Counted from the first letter of the stretch, positions 24,122 to 34,750 are shown. The stretch is DNA of 64,000 nucleotides from Silene latifolia (GCF_048544455.1 NC_133534.1:36642217-36706216); one strand, 5' to 3'. Translations and numbers: made by a program. Notes: a model not told the origin generated them from the letters alone.

Positions 24122-27100
24122 ATCAGTTTTACTTTGATCTAGAATATTTACTTTGATTTACAAACTATCTTTTCTATAATTACAATATTCATGAGATCAA
24201 TAACTTGCATAGGAGGGAAGGGTAGATATGAGATTATGTCTTGGAGAGTGGAATATTATTTTCTTTAGATGAAGAGATATGGTTGATACGCCCCCGCAAG
24301 ATGGACGTCCGTGAGGTGAGACCAATCTTGGACCTTAATTCGAAATGTTGAGCTTTGTGTAACGGTTTAGTGAGGATATCTGCTAGTTGATCTTTACTTG
24401 CGACGTGTTGAATTCGAACTTGACCATTCTGCAGTTGTTCTTTGACGAAATGGAAGGATAAGGCCATGTGTTTCATGCGGGAGTGAAAGACGGGGTTCTT
24501 AGCATAAAGAGTTGCCGAGATATTATCACAAAAGATAGCTGGAGGTTTGGTGACAGTGATATGAAGCTCGGTTAGTAGATTGCGAAGCCAGAGTGTCTCG
24601 GTTGTGACAGATGCGACAACCCGGAATTCAGCCTCAGTTGTAGAGAGCGCGAGACCTTGTTGCTTTTTGGACGACCACGAGATGGGATTTCGACCAAGAT
24701 AGATGATGTAGCCAGTGGTTGACATGTAGGAGTCTTTGTCGCCTGCATGATCTGCATCACAAAAGGCATGAAGACAGGAGGGTGAGTTGCGATATAATTG
24801 AATCCCAAAGGTTTGTGTTCCTTGCAAGTAGCGAATGAGCCTTTTAAGTGCAGTCCAGTGAGTGACGGTAGGGTGATGAAGAAATTGAGCAAGACGGTTT
24901 ATGGTGAATGCAATGTCAGGCCGAGTTAGTGACAGATATTGCAGGCTGCCTACTATGGCACGGTAGGTGGCGTGATCATGAATGGAGTGATGGTCTTCCC
25001 GAGTAAGAGGCGGGGAGGTAGCCATAGGTGTGTTGATTGGTTTGGCGTCGATAAACTTGTATTTTGTAAGTAGATCATAAATGTATTTAGATTGATTTAG
25101 ATGGAGGCCATTGTGGTTTGGCACTACTTCAATGCCAAGAAAGTAGGATAGTGGTCCAAGGTCTTTGAGCGAAAATCGTTGTGCCAAATTTGTAATAAAG
25201 GTTTGAAGTTGGTGTGGATGCGGTCCAGTGACTATAATATCGTCCACATAAATGAGCATGTAAATGCAGGTGGTTTTTGTTTGGAAAATAAATAGAGAAG
25301 AGTCGGATATAGATTGTTTGAATCCATGACGCAGAAGATAGGTTTTTAATTCTGTATACCAAGCTCGCGGAGCTTGTTTTAGTCCGTAAATTGCTTTATT
25401 GAGCTTACAAATGAAGTCGGGTTTAGATTGATCAACGAATCCAGGTGGTTGAATCATGAATACATCATCAGTAAGGTGGCCTTGTAAAAATGCATTATTA
25501 ACATCTAATTGTCTTAAGGACCATGATTGCGTGATGGCCAAGGAGAGAATTAGACGAACGGTGGTTGGTTTGATAACGGGACTAAAGGTTTCATTATAAT
25601 CAATACCAGGTCGTTGATGAAACCCTTTAGCAACTAGTCGAGCCTTGTGTTGTTTGAGGGTACCATCAGGATTGTATTTGTTTCGAAAAACCCACTTGCA
25701 ACCTATGACATTTTGGGACGAAGTACGTGGAACAAGAGTCCATGTATGGTTGCGTTCGAGTGCTTGAAATTCGTCTTGCATAGCTTGTCGCCAGTGGGGA
25801 AGAACAAGAGCTTGCTTTATAGTATTAGGAAGGTTGTCAGAGGTAGTGGTAGTGTGCGCAAGGTTAGCATAGCGAGGATTAGGAACCCGAATATTGTTGT
25901 CAAGCCGTGTTGTGACTGTCTTGGGTGGTGGTGGATGGCCACGTTTTGTGCGTGGGGCAGGAGTAAAAGTCAAGGGCTGATCAGAGGGTGATGTCGAGGA
26001 GGAGGGCGGGTTAGTAGTGGTGGTGTTGAGGTCAGAGGCAGGTGGTGTGTCGATGGAGTTGGAGGTGATATTGTCAGCGGGTGATGTCGTGGGATGAGAT
26101 GCATCGATGGTGGTGGAGGTGGTTTGTTCGAAGGGAGGTGATGTGGTAGGGATAGTGGTTTGAGCTGGTTTCCTTCGAGTGTAGACGATGGTGATGGGCT
26201 GACGGTTGTGGGAGTTGGTTGGTGGGTTGGGTGTGGGTGTGGTTTGAGGTGGAAGGAGAGGAATGTTAAGAGTGCACCAATCATCAGGAGGGGTTGTCGA
26301 TGGTGGCGGGTTGGACTTTCGAGAGGGAAAGTCATCTTCAACAAATTGCACATGACGAGATGTGTAGATTCGATTCGTTTTTGGATCGAGACAGTGATAG
26401 GCGCTTTGGGTGTTGGAGTAACCAATGAATATGCAAGCAATGGAGCGATCTTCTAATTTATGTCTGGTATACGGTCTTAACCACGGATAGCATAAGCAAC
26501 CGAAGTTGTGTAGTTTAGTGTAATTTGGAGGAATACCGTGTAGTTTAAAGTATGGTGTGCTACCATTTAAGGTTTTGGTAGGCATGCGATTGATTAGATA
26601 AGTAGCCGTGCAAAAGGCATAAGGCCAATAATTGGTAGATAACCCGGCATAGTTAAGTAACGCAAGACCCGTTTCAACAATGTGACGATGTCGTCTTTCG
26701 GCATAGCCATTGTGTTCGGGTGTATGAGGGGGTGATGTACTGTGGTTAATTCCGTCATTAAGGAGGTTGGGATTTAATTTAATATATTCGCCGCCGTTGT
26801 CGGAAAAGAAACGTCGAATTGGTCTTTGAAAATACTTCTCGACAAGGGCTTTGAATTGCATAAAGATAGTAGTGGTTTCAGATTTTCTTTTTAAAGGATA
26901 TAACCAAATATATTTGGTAAAGTGATCAACGAATATAACGTAGTATTTATAATGGTCGCGAGATAGGACGGGACTCGTCCATAGGTCAGAAAAGACGAGG
27001 TCAAGGGGTGCCGTGGAGTGTAAAGAAGAGACTGTGAACGGAAGTTTTTTGCTCTTCGAAACACGACATGAGTGACAATTATCGAAATGCATAGTTGCTG

Positions 27101-28866
27101 AAACTGAAGTTTTATTAATTAATTTCATTACATCGTAGGATGGATGACCTAACTTATGATGTAACGATAGTAGTGACGATCCTTTGACAGCAGCTAGTGC
27201 GGCTGGTTTGGAGGGGCACCATTCATAGACGCCGTGTTTAGCATGGCCCTGGAGGAGGGTTGTCCCGGTTTGGATTGCCTTAACAAAAAACGAATCATGT
27301 GAGAAAATTACATAAGCATTATTATCTCGACATAGTTGCGAGATTGATAAAATATTACGAGAAATCTTTGGAACATGTAAAACATTATGGAATTTTAGAT
27401 TATGTAAATTAAATGAACCTGTATTGGCAATCTCAAGAGTAGAACCATCTCCAATGATCAAGTCATCCATACCGTCATATGGAGAATGAAAAGCCAGGGT
27501 ATCCAAGTCATGGGTCAAGTGGTGGGACGCGCCGCTGTCAAGGAGGTAGTTCGGGTTTGGTGATGGGTTGCCGTGGGTAGCTAGGTTGGCTTGGGGTGGT
27601 CCAGTATGTTGGCGGTAGTTGGGTTCGGGAAAGACGATGGTTGGAAATAGCTTGCGAAATAATGGGCAATTTGCTATGACATGACCAGTTTGACGACACC
27701 ACTGGCATCGTCCTTTGAATGGTCTCGGGTTGGTATTGGAGGGTGGCTGATAAGGGTGGGAAGAGGCATGATTTGGGGTGGATGCCGTCTGTTGGGAATG
27801 ACGGTTGTTGCCACGGGTTTGGCTTCGATAAGCCGGGTTGGCAGACGGGGTAAAGTGGTTGGAGGTGGGTTGGTGTTGAAGGAGAAGTTCATGTTGCAAG
27901 AGCTTCTCGTGTAAAGCCTCAAAAGTGATGGGGTTGTCACGATCTCTAACTGTGTCAATCACGGGTTTATAGAGTTCGTAGTCCAGTCCTTTAAATATTT
28001 TTGCGACAACATCTTCGGTGTCTAAAACTTTGCCCATAAGAGCGAGTTGGTCGACACATGCTTTGATTTGGTTCATGTAGTCGGTAATGGTTTGATCCGT
28101 CGTTTTAACGATGGAATCAAGACGTTCTTTGAGCTGTAAAATATGAGCTCGGGAAGGGTTGGCATATGTTTGGGCTAAGATATCCCATGCCTCTTTGGAG
28201 GTTTTCGCGCGCACAATCAGTGATTGCAAGGCGGAGGTGATCGTGCCCATAAGAGCACCTAGTATTAACCCATCTTGTTTCAACCAAGATAGGTATGCAG
28301 GGTTTGGGGTCTCGTGTTTGGCATCATCAACAATGGTGGTGGGTGGTGCTTTCTCAGATCCGTCGAGGAATCCAAGGAGACTGAATCCGAAAAGGATATG
28401 GGTGAGTTGAAAGTGCCAGGCCGTGTAATTAAGAGGGGTTAACTTGACACAGTGGTTCAAGTTCAAGGAGGTTAAGGGTTTGGTTGTTTCGTGAGGGTTT
28501 GGGACAGAGAGGTCATTGTTGGGGTTTGACATGGTGATTGAGGATGGCGGAAGCAGGGAGGTTTTTCGTTTGAAGGAGGGTCGTTTAGGTCGGAGGTTAA
28601 TTGCGGATCGATTAGGGCAACGTGATACCATATAAGACTTGGTTTATTGTATTGATGAATTGTATTTTTACATTGATACGGGAATGCATATATATAGCAT
28701 TACATACAAGAGAGACCTAGAATATTTAATTTGATTTACAAACTATCTTTTCTATAATTACAATATTCATGAGATCAATAACTTGCATAGGAGGGAAGGG
28801 TAGATATGAGATTATGTCTTGGAGAGTGGAATATTATTTTCTTTAGATGAAGAGATATGGTTGATA
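24122..28866 (-). mobile_element. Young Copia LTR retrotransposon
   Basis: A Ty1/Copia element read right to left. End repeats lie at 24141-24288 and 28631-28866. Over their shared 148 bp I count one difference, so insertion was recent. The primer-binding site (TGGTATCA on the minus strand, 28623-28630) matches initiator tRNA-Met. A G-rich tract precedes the other LTR. One uninterrupted gag-pol frame fills the interior, and the coding part looks whole. The LTR ends appear to be TA...TA rather than TG...CA. The element interrupts PELPK B. Confidence 0.9.
24234..28532 (-). CDS. Copia gag-pol polyprotein
   Basis: About 1430 residues from the likely start MSNPNNDLS; an in-frame upstream ATG overlaps the primer-binding site and is less likely. 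Domain order is typical of Copia: gag with a CCHC zinc knuckle (CQWCRQTGHVIANC), aspartic protease (LLDSGASHH), integrase (HxxC zinc region, then SDLW and VDHFTKY blocks), reverse transcriptase (KARLVAKGF, YVDDIIVTG) and RNase H (FCDADHAGD). The product would make the element's particle and copy its RNA into DNA. The frame runs a little into the LTR. Confidence 0.92.
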   Translation of the reverse strand: MSNPNNDLSVPNPHETTKPLTSLNLNHCVKLTPLNYTAWHFQLTHILFGFSLLGFLDGSEKAPPTTIVDDAKHETPNPAYLSWLKQDGLILGALMGTITSALQSLIVRAKTSKEAWDILAQTYANPSRAHILQLKERLDSIVKTTDQTITDYMNQIKACVDQLALMGKVLDTEDVVAKIFKGLDYELYKPVIDTVRDRDNPITFEALHEKLLQHELLLQHQPTSNHFTPSANPAYRSQTRGNNRHSQQTASTPNHASSHPYQPPSNTNPRPFKGRCQWCRQTGHVIANCPLFRKLFPTIVFPEPNYRQHTGPPQANLATHGNPSPNPNYLLDSGASHHLTHDLDTLAFHSPYDGMDDLIIGDGSTLEIANTGSFNLHNLKFHNVLHVPKISRNILSISQLCRDNNAYVIFSHDSFFVKAIQTGTTLLQGHAKHGVYEWCPSKPAALAAVKGSSLLSLHHKLGHPSYDVMKLINKTSVSATMHFDNCHSCRVSKSKKLPFTVSSLHSTAPLDLVFSDLWTSPVLSRDHYKYYVIFVDHFTKYIWLYPLKRKSETTTIFMQFKALVEKYFQRPIRRFFSDNGGEYIKLNPNLLNDGINHSTSPPHTPEHNGYAERRHRHIVETGLALLNYAGLSTNYWPYAFCTATYLINRMPTKTLNGSTPYFKLHGIPPNYTKLHNFGCLCYPWLRPYTRHKLEDRSIACIFIGYSNTQSAYHCLDPKTNRIYTSRHVQFVEDDFPSRKSNPPPSTTPPDDWCTLNIPLLPPQTTPTPNPPTNSHNRQPITIVYTRRKPAQTTIPTTSPPFEQTTSTTIDASHPTTSPADNITSNSIDTPPASDLNTTTTNPPSSSTSPSDQPLTFTPAPRTKRGHPPPPKTVTTRLDNNIRVPNPRYANLAHTTTTSDNLPNTIKQALVLPHWRQAMQDEFQALERNHTWTLVPRTSSQNVIGCKWVFRNKYNPDGTLKQHKARLVAKGFHQRPGIDYNETFSPVIKPTTVRLILSLAITQSWSLRQLDVNNAFLQGHLTDDVFMIQPPGFVDQSKPDFICKLNKAIYGLKQAPRAWYTELKTYLLRHGFKQSISDSSLFIFQTKTTCIYMLIYVDDIIVTGPHPHQLQTFITNLAQRFSLKDLGPLSYFLGIEVVPNHNGLHLNQSKYIYDLLTKYKFIDAKPINTPMATSPPLTREDHHSIHDHATYRAIVGSLQYLSLTRPDIAFTINRLAQFLHHPTVTHWTALKRLIRYLQGTQTFGIQLYRNSPSCLHAFCDADHAGDKDSYMSTTGYIIYLGRNPISWSSKKQQGLALSTTEAEFRVVASVTTETLWLRNLLTELHITVTKPPAIFCDNISATLYAKNPVFHSRMKHMALSFHFVKEQLQNGQVRIQHVASKDQLADILTKPLHKAQHFELRSKIGLTSRTSILRGRINHISSSKENNIPLSKT

Positions 28867-29420
28867 CCTAAGGTAGAAGTGCCCCAGTGTGACGATCCGC
28901 ACACTTGAACCCTTAGATTTATTTATGCTTATGTATTTTCATTTCCCTTGTACATTTGTAGTAAGTATTTTCTTAGTAGTTTTAGAGTAGGTTTCCATAA
29001 ATAGGTATATCGCTATTCTGAACTAAACTTGTAAATTCAATGTTTCCTGCTACCAGGACCAAACTATCAAATTTGCCTCTTTGAGAGGTGCTAGTCAATG
29101 AAAAACCGCTTCTCATCCAAAAGCTTGTTGTTGCTTGTTGCTTGCTTTCAATAATCGTAGTGCTTACTTTTATTGCTTTCGTGTGCCGGACTTGATAATC
29201 GTGACTAGGATTCCCGACACACACCGACCCGAGACCCGAGTATCGTGCTAGTGGGCGATCCCTCACTAGTACGAAGATCCTTGTCGCTTGCATCTTGCCT
29301 TGAGACGGGCAAGGGTGCGCGCCACGGTCCGGCAAAAGTAGCGGACCGTGACATTTGGTATCAGAGCCCGGTCTTCGGACGGGCGTCTGCAAGCCGCATT
29401 TGTTCATCGAGATCGAGAAA

Positions 29421-31130
29421 ATGGGCGAAACAATCGAGGACCGAGTGGATGCCTTAATGGACACAATCGACGTCAAGCTTCCCAAACTCGAGAGCATCGT
29501 GATGCGGATGGCCGCGAGCCTCGAGGAGTTGCAAAAGACGGTTTGTGACCTTGAGACGAAGGTGGACGGGATGGACACCCGCATCCAAGTGATCAGTGGT
29601 GCGATCCCCGACGATCGGGAGGAAGAGATCAATCATCTGCATCGAAAAGTCGAGATGTTAGAGAACACTTGCGCCACGCTCGTGAAAGCGGTGGCCAATG
29701 ACGGGAAATCTGCGGGGAGCCATAAGGTGAAGGCACCTCCACCTCGTGCCTACGATGGGGCGAGGGATTCGAAAGCGGTCGATAACTTTATCTTCGATAT
29801 GGAGCAATACTTCCGAGTAAGTGGGCTCGACGAAGACGCGGAAGTTGTCACGGCAAGCATGTATCTAGTCGACGATGCCAAAATGTGGTGGAGGGCTAGG
29901 TACAAGAAAATCGATGCGGGCACGATTACGGTGACATCGTGGGCCGACTTCAAGAGGATCTTGAAGGATCACTTCTACCCCGAGAACACGGAGTTTGTTG
30001 CTCGGAAGAAGTTGAAGGAAATCAAGCACACCAAATCAATCCGGGAATATGTGAGGGAATTCTCAGCGTGCATGCTCGAGATTAGCGAAATGTCCGAGAC
30101 GGATAGGACATTCGAGTTCATTGACGGGTTGAAGAGGTGGGCACAACAAGAGGTCATGAGGCAGAATCCCAAAACTCTGTCTTCGGCCATATCGGCTGCG
30201 GAGCGCCTACTCGACTTTCACGGGGAGCGAGAGGCACCAAGAGTTGTGGCACCAACGGGGAATATGGGTGCATCACAAAGTGGGTATAATGGACAAAGGC
30301 CACAAAATAGCGCCATTTCAGTTGGGAACAGTCGGTTCCGCTCACAAGGAGGTCAAGCCCAATCGGCAAGCACTACAAACTCGCCCACAAGCTCGTCTTC
30401 TAAGGTGGGAAACTCTACTGCTTCCACAACGAAGAGACCGTTCGCGTGTTTTGTGTGTAAGGGTCCTCACAAAATGGCCGATTGTCCGAACAACGCGGAG
30501 TTCAATGCCATGCTCAAGAAGATGCCGAAAGGGGCTCAAGAACGTCTTGATGGGGCATTGGCCGACTATCACCAAGAGTGTAACGAAGACTCGAGTGATG
30601 GTGAAGACCAACCACGGATGGGCTCACTTCAACGGATCAGCGCGATGGGGAAATACGAAGATTCCTCCGCCAAGAAATCCAACGGGCTCATGTACGTGGA
30701 CATGATGGTGAATGGGAAGCACGCACGAGCTTTGATCGACTCGGGTGCCTCCCACAACTTTGTTACGAAAGAAGAAGCTGATCGGTTGGGGCTAGTTTTG
30801 CGGGATGCTAACAGCTGCCTGAAGCCGGTCAATGGGAAAATGAGACGCGTCCAAGGAGTGGCTAAGAAGGTCGCGGTCCAAGTGGGTGAGTGGGCGGGGG
30901 AGCTCGACTTCACCACCGTTCCGCTGGATGACTTCAAGTTAGTACTCGGGATGCGTTCTTTCGAGAAAGCATTAGTGGTATTGAAACCGAGTGACGGATC
31001 GATGCTACTAATGGGGTCTATCGTAGTGAAGACGGTGAGACAAGAACGAAGACAAGGGGCAGCATCGAATTTCGGCTATGAGGGTGATACCGACGCCGAA
31101 ACAAGGGATGCGACCTTGGAGAATGCCTAA
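29421..31130 (+). CDS. Gag-protease protein of the gypsy-type element
   Basis: 569 residues from MGETIEDRV; the frame is open 22 codons further upstream. The N-terminus is a predicted coiled coil (leucine/valine heptads, about 1-90). A retrotransposon gag core follows (MWWRARYKK, FYPENTEF, YVREFSAC), then a serine-rich linker, a CCHC knuckle (CFVCKGPHKMADC) and an aspartic protease (ALIDSGASHNFV). This is the normal order for a Ty3/gypsy gag-PR product. It would package element RNA. Confidence 0.85.
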   Translation: MGETIEDRVDALMDTIDVKLPKLESIVMRMAASLEELQKTVCDLETKVDGMDTRIQVISGAIPDDREEEINHLHRKVEMLENTCATLVKAVANDGKSAGSHKVKAPPPRAYDGARDSKAVDNFIFDMEQYFRVSGLDEDAEVVTASMYLVDDAKMWWRARYKKIDAGTITVTSWADFKRILKDHFYPENTEFVARKKLKEIKHTKSIREYVREFSACMLEISEMSETDRTFEFIDGLKRWAQQEVMRQNPKTLSSAISAAERLLDFHGEREAPRVVAPTGNMGASQSGYNGQRPQNSAISVGNSRFRSQGGQAQSASTTNSPTSSSSKVGNSTASTTKRPFACFVCKGPHKMADCPNNAEFNAMLKKMPKGAQERLDGALADYHQECNEDSSDGEDQPRMGSLQRISAMGKYEDSSAKKSNGLMYVDMMVNGKHARALIDSGASHNFVTKEEADRLGLVLRDANSCLKPVNGKMRRVQGVAKKVAVQVGEWAGELDFTTVPLDDFKLVLGMRSFEKALVVLKPSDGSMLLMGSIVVKTVRQERRQGAASNFGYEGDTDAETRDATLENA

Positions 31131-31863
31131 AGGTTCGGTGGAGCCGAGGGCGAACAAGACCCAGGCTAACTACGATGCTAAGTGGCCTGGGGGACGAAAG
31201 AAGAGTCTACCCCCTCACCGAGGAGTAGACAATGAGGGCCGAGATGCCCAAAGAAGTAGGCCTCGTACCATCAGGGGGCCGCGTCGATGTGCTGAGTCGA
31301 CGTCCTGGTTTGCGGGTCAGTCGACCCAAGAGATAAGGCCTCGTACCATCAGGGGGCCGCGTCGATGTGTTGAATCGACGTCCTGGTTTGCGGGTCAGTC
31401 GACCCAAGAGAGAAGGCCTCGTACCATCAGGGGGCCGCGCCGAAATGCTGATTCGGCGTCCTGGAGATCTCACATTCCCTTGAATACAGGTGCTGAAGTG
31501 AGGAGAGACAAAGTGAAGGTCCGTTGGAGCCAGTACTTGGAGAAAGCCCGAGAGAGCACTTTTCAAGCAGCGGCAAAGTGGGCGTTCCCGAGAGACAAGG
31601 AGCACGTGGTGGACTTGGAGAACATGATGTTCGGCAGCTTCTATGTCAAAGAACTCCAGCCTATCCTTGAAGGGACGAAGAGGCCAGTCATTGTTTGGGA
31701 CGAAGCGCACATTCAAGCCGAGTGGTACAAGCCAATCCCCAACACTGCATGGACGGTCAGAGCTCACCGAGGATGTCTCACTGAAGCACCATTCAAGATT
31801 TTTTGTGTTGCCGAGGGCGGCAACAGATTAGGTGGGGGAGAGTGTGACGATCCGCACACTTGA
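31078..31863 (+). CDS. Uncharacterised repeat-containing frame of the gypsy-type element
   Basis: An open frame of 261 codons overlapping the end of gag-PR in another frame and running into the 3' LTR. It carries three tandem 26-residue repeats (RPRTIRGPRR ... SWFAGQSTQE), rich in Arg and Ser. The C-terminal part is not a family I recognise. It could be a relic of lost pol sequence or an extra frame; whether it is translated is unknown. Confidence 0.4.
   Translation: MRVIPTPKQGMRPWRMPKGSVEPRANKTQANYDAKWPGGRKKSLPPHRGVDNEGRDAQRSRPRTIRGPRRCAESTSWFAGQSTQEIRPRTIRGPRRCVESTSWFAGQSTQERRPRTIRGPRRNADSASWRSHIPLNTGAEVRRDKVKVRWSQYLEKARESTFQAAAKWAFPRDKEHVVDLENMMFGSFYVKELQPILEGTKRPVIVWDEAHIQAEWYKPIPNTAWTVRAHRGCLTEAPFKIFCVAEGGNRLGGGECDDPHT
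31255..31470. repeat. Three 78-bp tandem repeats inside the gypsy-type element
   Basis: Copies start at 31261, 31339 and 31417, each beginning CCTCGTACCATCAGGGGGCC. The period is exactly 78 bp, a multiple of three, so a frame stays open across them. The third copy is less similar in its right half. Confidence 0.9.
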
Positions 31864-32673
31864 ACCCTTAGATTTATTTATGCTTATGTATTTTCATTTC
31901 CCTTGTACATTTGTAGTAAGTATTTTCTTAGTAGTTTTAGAGTAGGTTTCCATAAATAGGTATATCGCTATTCTGAACTAAACTTGTAAATTCAATGTTT
32001 CCTGCTACCAGGACCAAACTATCAAATTTGCCTCTTTGAGAGGTGCTAGTCAATGAAAAACCGCTTCTTATCCAAAAGCTTGTTGTTGCTTGTTGCTTGC
32101 TTTCAATAATCGTAGTGCTTACTTTTATTGCTTTCGTGTGCCGGACTTGATAATCGTGACTAGGATTCCCGACACACACCGACCCGAGACCCGAGTATCG
32201 TGCTAGTGGGCGATCCCTAACTAGTACGAAGATCCTTGTCGCTTGCATCTTGCCTTGAGACGGGCAAGGGTGCGCGCCACGGTCCGGCAAAAGTAGCGGA
32301 CCGTGACAAGCTACCTAAGCCTATGGTGCCTGAATTGCCCAAACCCGAAATTCCTGAGCTTCCTAAGCCAGAAGTGCCCGAGCTCCCTAAACCCGATCTT
32401 CATGAGCTTCCCAAGCCAGTAGTCCCTGAGCTCCCTAAACCCGATGTTCATGAGCTTCCCAAGCCAGTAGTCCCAGAGCTACCTAAGTCAGAAGTCCCTG
32501 AGCTTCCTAAGCCAGACGTTCCTGAATTGCCCAAGCTCAAAGTGCCTGAGCTCCCTAAACCCGACTTACCCAAGGTCCCTGAATTACCAAAGCCGGAGGT
32601 GCCTGAACACCCTAAGCCTGAGATTCCGGAGTCGCCCAAACCTGTTGTGCCCGAGCACCATACTAAGCCATGA

Positions 32674-33150
32674 AATTATCCGCACACTATGGGTTTATAT
32701 ACTACGTATAACCTACTTCATGATGCTGAAATTCCATAAATAAGTTGATTTTGTATTGGTACTCAGATTGTACTTGTGTGATTTTAATATATTCATTTGT
32801 GTAACTTTTTTTTTTTTTTTTTTCTTTGTACCATATTTCGGATATTTTCTCACCTTTTACTGTTATCTCCTATCTCTGATAGTAGTGATGAGGATAAGTT
32901 ACTACTCGTACTTACGATAAGAAAATGATGCCGTAATTAAGTAGTGTAACTACTAGTTCTGTTTTTATAAGTAGTTTTTTTTTTTTTTTTTTAATATGAC
33001 CACAAGCTCGGAGCATGTCAAAAGCAGAACCAAAAGTACAACAAAATAAGGCCAGAGAAAATGAGAAACTACAGCAGAATGATAATCTAGAAAAGATAAG
33101 GACATAAGACAACATTAGCTTCGCAAACTGAAAAGATAAGGACATAAGAC
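32674..33150. other. 3' flank of PELPK B
   Basis: Matches the 3' flank of PELPK A (16044-16500), with added poly-T tracts (32808-32823 and 32977-32991). A 40-bp block (AAAAGATAAGGACATAAGAC and on) is tandemly duplicated just before the LINE relic. Confidence 0.65.
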
Positions 33151-33628
33151 AACATCACCCGGGTCTACCTCTGCCTCTTACTACTCTTGTAGTTGGGCCC
33201 TTCCTCCGCTTTGTTGGTTCAAAATCAACGTTGATGCGGCTTTCCCCCCCCCCCCCCCCCTTAATTCTTTAGCTTGTATTGGGTGTGTGGTTAGGAACGA
33301 CATAGGATCCTGGGTTCGGGGTTGGTCTAGACGGCTTCTTGCCCCTTCCCCCTTCGTTGGGGAGGTCTTAGCCATTAGGGAGGGTCTTAGGGCCGGCCTT
33401 GCGTCTATGGATCGTTTTATCATTGCTTCGGATTGTCTTAATGCGGTTACTTCTATTTTGAGTAAGGCTCAACCTTGTGGTCAATTTGCTAATGTTATTC
33501 TTGAGTGTAGGGATCTCTTGGATAGCTCCCCCAGCTTGAAGATTGTCTTTGAAAAAAGATCTGCTAATGCTGTTGCGGATGCTCTTGCCAAAGCCGGTTT
33601 AGTCGACAGTAGTTCTAGTAATGGTTGT
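33151..33628 (+). mobile_element. LINE relic, RNase H-like end (left part)
   Basis: Plus-strand sequence of an L1-type plant LINE, truncated at its 5' side. It encodes the C-terminal RNase H-like (RVT_3) domain: WFKINVDAA near 33210, then GEVLAIREGL, ASDCLNAV and NAVADALAKAG in the frame 33287-33679. A run of about 20 C residues (33243-33262) interrupts the domain, so the frame is broken. The LINE is split by the gypsy element at 33629-41397 and continues at 41398. Confidence 0.75.
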
Positions 33629-34742
33629 TGTTCCGGGTGTAATTCCAGAGCAAGTATCGTTACCACCCGTGGCTTGTAGAATAATGTCTTGAGTTGAACC
33701 CTTCTTGCCTTTATCGTTCCTCTCGGCCTCTCCTGCAACGATGAACGAACTGAGGGTTTGGCTTTGTGCCAAGCGTACTCACTCCGACGCTCAAGTCAGT
33801 AAACTTAAAGGATTAAGTTGTGTTACTTGGCTAGGTATGTATTGTAGAGAGATAAGGAAGATATTACCAGATGAATAGTGTACTTAGGTTAAGTTGTGGG
33901 ATCCTTTCCTCAATGAAGGTTGAGGAGTATTTATAGGCTTTCACCTTTTGTCACGTAGTGGCCAAGTGGCCAAGTGGCTAGCAGGTGGAAAGACTGATCT
34001 ACCCCTCGGCCGAGGGACCTATGGAAGGCCGGCGGGCCATGTTGACTCGCCGCCGAGGGGTCTTGGATATGAGTACGGGGGTATGTGTCCCATTTGGCGA
34101 GTTGTCACGCCGAGACCAGCTAACAGCCGATGGGCCGCATCGGCTAGGGTGTCTAAGTCGTTGACTTCTTTGTGGATATCTTTGACCTTGTTCAATATGT
34201 TGACTTGGTCAGCGGTGCAGAATATGCCCCATCAATTTGCCCTCAGCGTAGTCTATGCCGTGGTATGGGCTCCGATGTACGTTTGAGCGTATATTCTGCG
34301 CAAGTAATTCGTAACAAATGTTCTGTATTGGCTTCTTCTGCGGCGGCTTCTTTTACCTCGGCCTGGTCTACCTATCACCGTACCATATCCCCCCTCCACA
34401 TGGATGCGTAATGGGTATCCGATGTGGAAAAGAAAGTGACGCTGGTCGAGACCAGGGTTGAGAGTGCCGGTTGTTTTTGATTGCCCCCGGCCGGCACTAC
34501 CTAGCTTGGTTGATCGAGTGGCCGGCGGAGAACAGATGCTTGGGAATTTGTTGAGGAAGGTGAATAGGCGGAGAGATATGAATGGGCGTGTTGAAGACGC
34601 TTGGTCACTGTTGCATTGATGGACGTCTAACTGTTGCAACGATTGACATCCCGTGGTTGCATGTCCGACACGTGTCTGCACGCTGATTGGATGACGCTTC
34701 ATGGGCTGTTCGCTGATTGGTCCTTCTTTATGGGCTTTTCCC

Positions 34743-34750
34743 TATAAATA
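34743..34750 (+). promoter_or_regulatory. TATA box of the antisense region
   Basis: TATAAATA sits on the plus strand inside the minus-strand gypsy element, about 270 bp before the first long plus-strand frame. A pyrimidine-rich leader-like stretch follows. It suggests separate transcription of the plus-strand gene. Confidence 0.5.

Larger units (their letters stand above)
28888..32308 (+). mobile_element. Non-autonomous gypsy-type element with gag and protease only
   Basis: Two 466-bp LTRs (28888-29353, 31843-32308; TG...CA) differ at about two positions by eye, so insertion was very recent. The primer-binding site TGGTATCAGAGCC begins at 29356 and a purine-rich tract (GTGGGGGAGAG) precedes the 3' LTR. 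The 2.5-kb interior encodes gag and an aspartic protease, but I find no reverse transcriptase or integrase. It resembles the TR-GAG class that relies on enzymes of a partner element. The flanks do not show a clear 5-bp target duplication. Confidence 0.88.
19523..32673 (+). pseudogene. PELPK B, split into four pieces by three insertions
   Basis: The signal peptide and first repeats are intact (19523-19765, residues 1-81, nearly identical to PELPK A). Coding text resumes at 24004-24121, then for 21 bp at 28867-28887, then from 32310 to the stop at 32671-32673, ending in the family's C-terminal motif. The order of pieces matches PELPK A, so this was one gene interrupted by separate insertions: 19766-24003, 24122-28866 and 28888-32308. 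The second piece also lacks some repeats present in PELPK A and is out of phase in places. The present reading frame ends 87 codons after the start, inside the first insertion. Host gene, not functional as a full-length protein. Confidence 0.88.

Noticed and set aside
25647-25991. Plus-strand frames opposite the Copia polyprotein (also 26160 and 27681)
   Set aside because: They lie wholly within the gag-pol coding region, with no domains of their own; shadows of the real frame.
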